Positions 58,324 to 64,000 of a stretch of DNA of 64,000 nucleotides are shown piece by piece. The notes under the pieces are model-generated. The model ran no database searches. It was not told the DNA's origin and worked only from the letters and a program-made list of their open reading frames with translations. The DNA is from Augochlora pura. Taxonomy: Eukaryota > Arthropoda > Insecta > Hymenoptera > Halictidae. Position 1 is the first letter of the stretch. Each line of letters starts with the position of its first letter. The stretch is from contig NC_135781.1 in assembly GCF_028453695.1 (NCBI RefSeq), positions 32,959,483 through 33,023,482 of the forward strand. Reading direction: 5' to 3'. The position numbers and the translations under genes were made by a program.

Positions 58324-61300
58324 CACTGTCTTCACGGAATTGTTAAATCTAAAACGAAAAGGGGATATATCAGACTACGTCTCCCTCGGCACGTGACATA
58401 ACCTCTATACAATCTTTCAAAAATTAATCATTTTTATGGCATGTCAAAGAGTATATCGACCATAGTGAAGGAATAAATATTACAATGACAACATCGCTTG
58501 CAGCAACAATAACAACGAAAGCTATTTACAAATTGTTGAATGTTTTATTATGTCGATTCATTGTTTGCTAACAAAATTAATAGAACGCACTGGACAACGC
58601 GATAGTCGATTAAACAACACGAATTACATTGGAATAAGTGCAAAATAATACAGATGTTCTCAGTAAATTTTAATCGTTAGAAATATAAGATTACTTGTTA
58701 GTCAACTATGCGGTAGGTTATCCAATTTGACAGATCATAGAGTGCATTGACATGGCACATTGTAACCGTGCTGAGATTCAGAGCTTTTGGAAAATCTTGT
58801 CGAAGAGTTTCGAGGGAATCGATAGCGCTCGGCTTAGTTTATGTCGTAAAGAGTAATCATTCGATAAATATGATTGAAAATAATCAGAACTATAAACAAG
58901 ATCGCTTATATGATATATACATGAACAAAAATAACAATACGACGAACAAGAATTAGTAAAGTTGAATGCGCCGAGTTTGGTAGAATCTAAATACACTGTC
59001 AATTGTCCATTACGGTCAAATGTAGTGTTGGTGGGTCTTTCCGACATGAAATCTAAACAGCGCGATCGCTCTGCATGGTACTCGAACGGTTAAGTTGTCG
59101 ATTATATGCGGTTCTTCTTTTCGTTTTTTTTTTTGCATTGTATGTACCTTGAAAACCGAATATGACGTTACGCAGCAACAACGGGAAATTTCAATATGAT
59201 TCAATGGCTGCCACTTGCTCGAAAAAGGAAACCTTAGCGCAGGCCTGGACAACTGATTCCTCATGAGCTCCGGCCCCCACTGCTCCGCCCGTTTTACTCC
59301 CCACCACCGTCACTAGGAACAGGGGCACGAATCGGTTAGCATGACGGCATAAAATATTTCATTTTGAGACGTAAACAATATGTATTTCGAAGATACAAGA
59401 ATGCCCGGGAAAATTTTCTGCGTTCATTCGATGTGGTCAGAACACACTATTTATTGCGATCAATACGGAGAAAATTGAATATATTTCTTACAGTTGCAGA
59501 CGATTCTTGCCACGTCGGGAATGAAAAGAATATCTCGATAATTAGAGCCACAAAATGAATGTCGTGTTTTTTTGTTCAAAAGTAGCCTCCCGATGGACAT
59601 GGAAACACTATCACCACGTAGCGGTAAACGGTCGTGGTAATCGACGCCTGTACTGTATGAAAAATGCATTCTGAAATCTGCTGACACATAGGTTAATAAT
59701 GTATTTCGAAGCTGTAGAAACATTTAGAAGACTCGTGTCTGCATTTATATGACGGAGAAACGGTTAATCTATTGTTAAAAATAAAGATAACCGATTTCTC
59801 CAACCGGCCAAATATACATACGATAGTAAGTTTCTCTGTAGCCGTAGCACGTTCGTGGAGAACATGGGGCGCGGAGTTACGAAAACGTATAAAGTGTGCG
59901 CAAGGGTAACCAACACAAGCCACGTAATTATTAATGACTATTACGTTAATTGATTATAATTTGCATTACTATCATTTGTTTTTCTTACACGATGTCGACG
60001 CAGCAGATTCTTCTGAATGGTCGAGTGTCCTTGATTTATTTTTCGGTTGCCTGATTTTGCAATAATTAATGTTTTAAGGGACCCTGCATCTGGATACGTA
60101 GACGGTCGCGACTCCCCTAGCGGATGGAAAATGTATCTCGTTCGGATTCTGTACAGCGCCAATTGAGGTAGTGATGAAACGCTGAAACTGTTAGTTAAAA
60201 TCGGCTGTCGATCATTTGGCTAATAGTTGCAACATTTTGCCGCTACCTGAAATGGCGCTGCACGTAGGTTTGCAATTGAAATATAGCAAAATTGATTCTT
60301 GGAATCCGTACGGCATTGCATATCTTATAATAATTTGTATTAATAATGAATATGAATATATAGACTTGTTCGAGATGTTTTCGTTATCCCTACTTTTTTA
60401 AGTGTAAATCAAAACCGAATTCCATGTAATCAAATAACAAGACAAGTCGTGCCATATAATAAAGAAACGAAACTGTATTTCACGTCGAGAGCATGTAATA
60501 TAATTATCAAACGTTCGTCGAGTTCGCTGATAAACATTCTCACGGAGAACATCCAGTTCGCTTATCACAAAAAAAAACAAAAGAAGAATAAAATTCAATC
60601 GGAGGTGTTCTTTCTCTTCTACCCCGAAGGGAAACGATAAGAAACGAAAGACAAAAAAAAGAAGGAAAAAGTAAAGGAGCGCCGCTTCCTATGATCTATC
60701 GCTGATGAAATCTCGATCCGATCTCCCCTCGGTCTCGCAGCAAAATATAATTAAGATCACCGCAGGAGGAAACGGGCGCGTCGCAGACGAAACAAAGTTT
60801 TCTTTTTTACGGTCTTCTACGATTAATTTTTGTTCTTTTGTTTTTTTTTTTTTTGTCGAAACTGTACCCTGGTAATTTTGGCTGTACGAGTCGGAAACTG
60901 AACGACACTCGGCGCCGGCGAATTGATTCCGGAACATTTCAAATTTCCGCGTCCCCCCCGGCCGTAGAAACAAATACATACCACGCACACGTGTCTCAAC
61001 GATAATAAATGAACTGCGGGCGAACCCGGAGTTTCGCGACTTCCCAAAAAATTTACCGTAGCGTCGGAGCGAGCGGTCTCACGTTACAAAAGGTCTTATA
61101 TCCGATAAGGAAAGGGGGATGAAATGTCGCTCGGCGATTTCTTGGAATCATCGCGACCGCGCGACGCCCGCAGTTCGATAATACAAGTCACCAACGAATA
61201 CATTTACTCCCCTATATTATATAAAAATCACAACCCACGTAAACGTAACGAAACAATGTTCAACAAATTATCGATCCTCGTCTGTGCTGCTGCGTGTCGC

Positions 61301-64000
61301 ACTGCTACGCGTGCGATGCTCGATGGTCCGGGCTAAGACGATGATGTACGTCGGACTCAGGGCGTCCGAATGCGATCGAGCAAATGTTGTCGGACTTCTG
61401 ATTTTTCTCAAATTTTTCAGATTTTCGCCCGAAGTCTCGAACACACAAAATTACATTCGTTGGCTCATCTTCGGCTTGTCGCATGTTTCTCAATTGACCG
61501 TGGTTTCGCGAGCACCCTGTATGCTGTGTACGCTGATCCTCTCGAGGATAGGTCGTCAACGACACGCATCGATCGTCCATCGTACATGTAATATTATAAT
61601 TGATGAACGCGACACAGAAAACTCGTGCAATTTTGTTTTTGGAAAGTGTCACGACTGTACGCAGAAATTCGCAATCTCTAAAAGTAAAGTTGACCAGGAA
61701 ATATTTTCAGATCTCGATATTGATCTCCATTTGTCTTCGAATGGAAGATCCACTATTGTTGTTCTCTCTTTTTGCTACGAGCTCCCGGTATCATTTTTCA
61801 TCAACCATACTTGAACGGAGTTAACGTATGCAAACGGGGTGGTGAGGCAACGGATTTTTAACGACTACAGTCGTTGGGCGACAAACGATCCCACAGCTAT
61901 TTACGATCATTAAATAGGTGTCGCTGGTCTTTTCATCATTGAACAATGAGCAACATTTCGATCGATAGAGATAGGAGGATCCTCCCAATTTGTTTAGTTT
62001 CATGCGGTTATATCAAAAGATTGGACTGGTAAGAGACGATTATTCACGTACCAACTCGTTACGTTTTCTATTTGCAAAATGTAGCAAAAGTTCTCAGTAT
62101 ATAACGTATAACAAAAACAATGTGTTTAGTCGTTGAAAGCTGACAGATTAATTAACATTCTTAAACTATTTGATCAAGATGGATCTAGAACATCGTTCTG
62201 GAATCAATTCGTCGATTAAGAATTATATGTATAACTTTCATGTTTCCGTGATCGAAAAAATCGATTGTAACGAGTAAAATGGATTGGATAAAAAATGGAT
62301 TGTTCGCTGAGAAAGACCAGGCGTCCGCGTCCAACTATTTCGAACTTAGCTGCAAATTGTTAACGGCGAAGGAGTCCAGAATCCGAAATCAGTTCCCCTT
62401 TAAGCATTCCTTAGCTTTTACCCTCGCGGTTAAAACACGCGGTGTTTTATCGGGAAAGTTTTCAATCACTGCTCGGGATAGTCGATTTCGTTAAATTTTA
62501 CGGTGGTGTATAAACTATATGCTTGCAAAATGCGTGCTTGGATTCTAATCTTTGGCCCCGGGGAGGCTCGTTTTGTAGCTACGCGCTGTGGAATCGCTGG
62601 ATCGTTGTTGGCCACGCTGGCGTTGCAACTTCGGATGCTCGAATTATCGCGTCGAAATTTCATTTCACTTTCGCGAGAGTAATATTTGCTACGGAATGAT
62701 ACGGACGATCGCACCGCGAATATTCAATGTTGATCAAAGGAGAATGCTATCGAAAATAGCGTGCATCAATGAAACAATTAAATGTGTATTCTTGGATCGA
62801 GCCACGGACAACTTTAATATCACTGTTCTCATGTCGGTTCAAGACGATCGTTCGTAAAATTATGTAGAACTCGATCGAATACTCCACAGCTTTCATAGTT
62901 TTACTCTGCCACACGTAACGTTAACTTGAAGAACAAACTCCTACATTCCCAAAACTAAAACATTCACAAAACTTACAGCTATCCTCTAATCTAACAGCCT
63001 ATAATAAATAATATATAATACAGTATTTTTTACAAAGTTGAGAACAAAACGTTTCGGCGTTACCCTTGATGTATGCGTAGAAATTTGAATAACAATAAAC
63101 CCAATGTTTGATCGTGGTGGGCGAATTCAATACCGAAGACACGCAAATCTTACATTAAAGTTTTCTGTACAGATAACACTTTTCAAAAGAAGCTGCACCC
63201 CTGGCAAAATCTGTTCCATCGAATACAATATCTGCTGTTACGATCATGAGTTTGACGTTGAAAATAATTTGATTAACAATAAAAGCAAGCACAATGATAA
63301 ATCTTGTCATACCGTATGAAGAAAGACAATTTTCAATTATTCTGCTCTATTCGCCGAATGCATATATACACATAATGCAATCTTTATTTTTCATATACAT
63401 GCAAGAAAATTTTGGTTCGACCACGTTCTCGATAAACAAACATTTCCTGCCAGAGGTGTTAAATATTCCAGCCGCTAAAAGAATAATGCAAATATTTTAT
63501 CGAGTTCTACGTTGAACAGCCTTTCCCGGTAATATCCGAAAAAATTCGCTCGCAGCTCGACCCCCATAAATCGCGTAACTGAAGCTCGTACATCGTCATT
63601 CTCGAACGTCCAATTTGAACACTTTCGCGGAGCCGCAATGGCGCGCACATACAACACCCCGGTGTTCGTTTTCGCGATCACGGTCCATGTTTAGGGCGTA
63701 AGAAATGTTCCTCCGTTTTCTTCTTCCTCTTTTCCTCAAAGCGGTGAGCCAGATTCGACTGGATTCGATTCGCTTGAAACGCAAAGCATTATCTGTCACC
63801 GGGGGACCTTTCCCGGTCCGCGTGGCCCTCTTGTGCGCCTTGTTCCCGTTTGCGCTTTCTACAAAACATTGTCGGGGACAAGACCCACGCAAATCTATGG
63901 CAGAGACACGTTCACGGTCACGTCGTGTCGCGTCCCTTTATGGCAAAGGACGTTCCTTCGTAAGCGAGCACTCGCGAGAAGCGCGGAGAACGCGGTGGAC
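58324..64000. other. Right-end stretch with no recognised gene
   Basis: Mostly AT-rich with GC-rich patches at about 59250-59340, 60700-61150 and 63550-64000. The longest frame, 61284-61814 (+, 176 codons), has no family likeness and no splice or promoter support. AAATGGCGC at 60251-60259 is a near CTCF-core match. I see nothing else worth naming; the last GC-rich part may belong to a gene beyond the right edge. Confidence 0.5.

Noticed and set aside
61284..61814. 176-codon + frame near the right end
   Set aside because: No domain, mixed composition, and no splice or promoter support.
1..64000. tRNA, rRNA or snRNA genes
   Set aside because: I looked for the GGTTCGAATCC-type T-loop and other conserved blocks and saw none that fold with an acceptor stem; a covariance search could still find one.

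Overview
The window is nuclear DNA of an animal, most likely an insect and probably a hymenopteran. Evidence: spliced genes with GT/AG introns, insect-like intron sizes, no operons, many (CT)n/(GA)n microsatellites, a CpG-rich left part beside an AT-rich right part, and conserved metazoan proteins. The insect/Hymenoptera call rests on protein likeness and composition recalled from general knowledge; I cannot name the species.

Layout. 1-19,007: about 19 kb of GC- and CpG-rich DNA with many pyrimidine/purine microsatellites and minisatellites and no recognisable coding exon; it may hold untranslated exons or introns. 19,008-22,643 (+): most of a cytosolic carboxypeptidase of the CCP6/AGBL4 type, first coding exon not found. 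22,644-30,734: GC-rich low-complexity DNA that turns AT-rich near 28 kb, with a cluster of CTCF-like motifs at 29.17-29.85 kb. 30,750-35,965 (+): an RBM5/RBM10-type splicing factor in seven coding exons. 37,981-39,053 (-): a beta-1,4-N-acetylgalactosaminyl/galactosyltransferase (bre-4 type). 40,360-41,903 (-): mitochondrial 5-aminolevulinate synthase. 44,355-46,418 (+): the ER protein disulfide isomerase ERp57/PDIA3. 50,115-51,045 (-): the small GTPase Rho1. 57,347-58,323 (-): the TPR co-chaperone SGT. The last 5.7 kb has no recognisable gene.

The genes are unrelated housekeeping genes (tubulin deglutamylation, splicing, glycosylation, haem synthesis, ER folding, cytoskeleton control, chaperone targeting), each with its own promoter. 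RBM5/10 and bre-4 converge; ALAS and PDIA3 diverge from a 2.45 kb spacer; PDIA3 and Rho1 converge. Splice joins were worked out by hand from codon phase and family alignment; for ALAS, PDIA3, Rho1, SGT, RBM5/10 and bre-4 every join is in frame from ATG to stop.

I found no convincing new multi-gene system. The observations most worth checking are regulatory: a group of CTCF-core motifs before the RBM gene, a perfect GTCACGTGAC palindrome next to a perfect CRE upstream of ALAS, an XBP1-type GCCACGTC just before the PDIA3 initiator, a pair of RBM exons (70 and 74 nt) that keep frame only together, a 22-bp minisatellite, and a possible Ser-Gly-rich extra C-terminal exon of CCP6.
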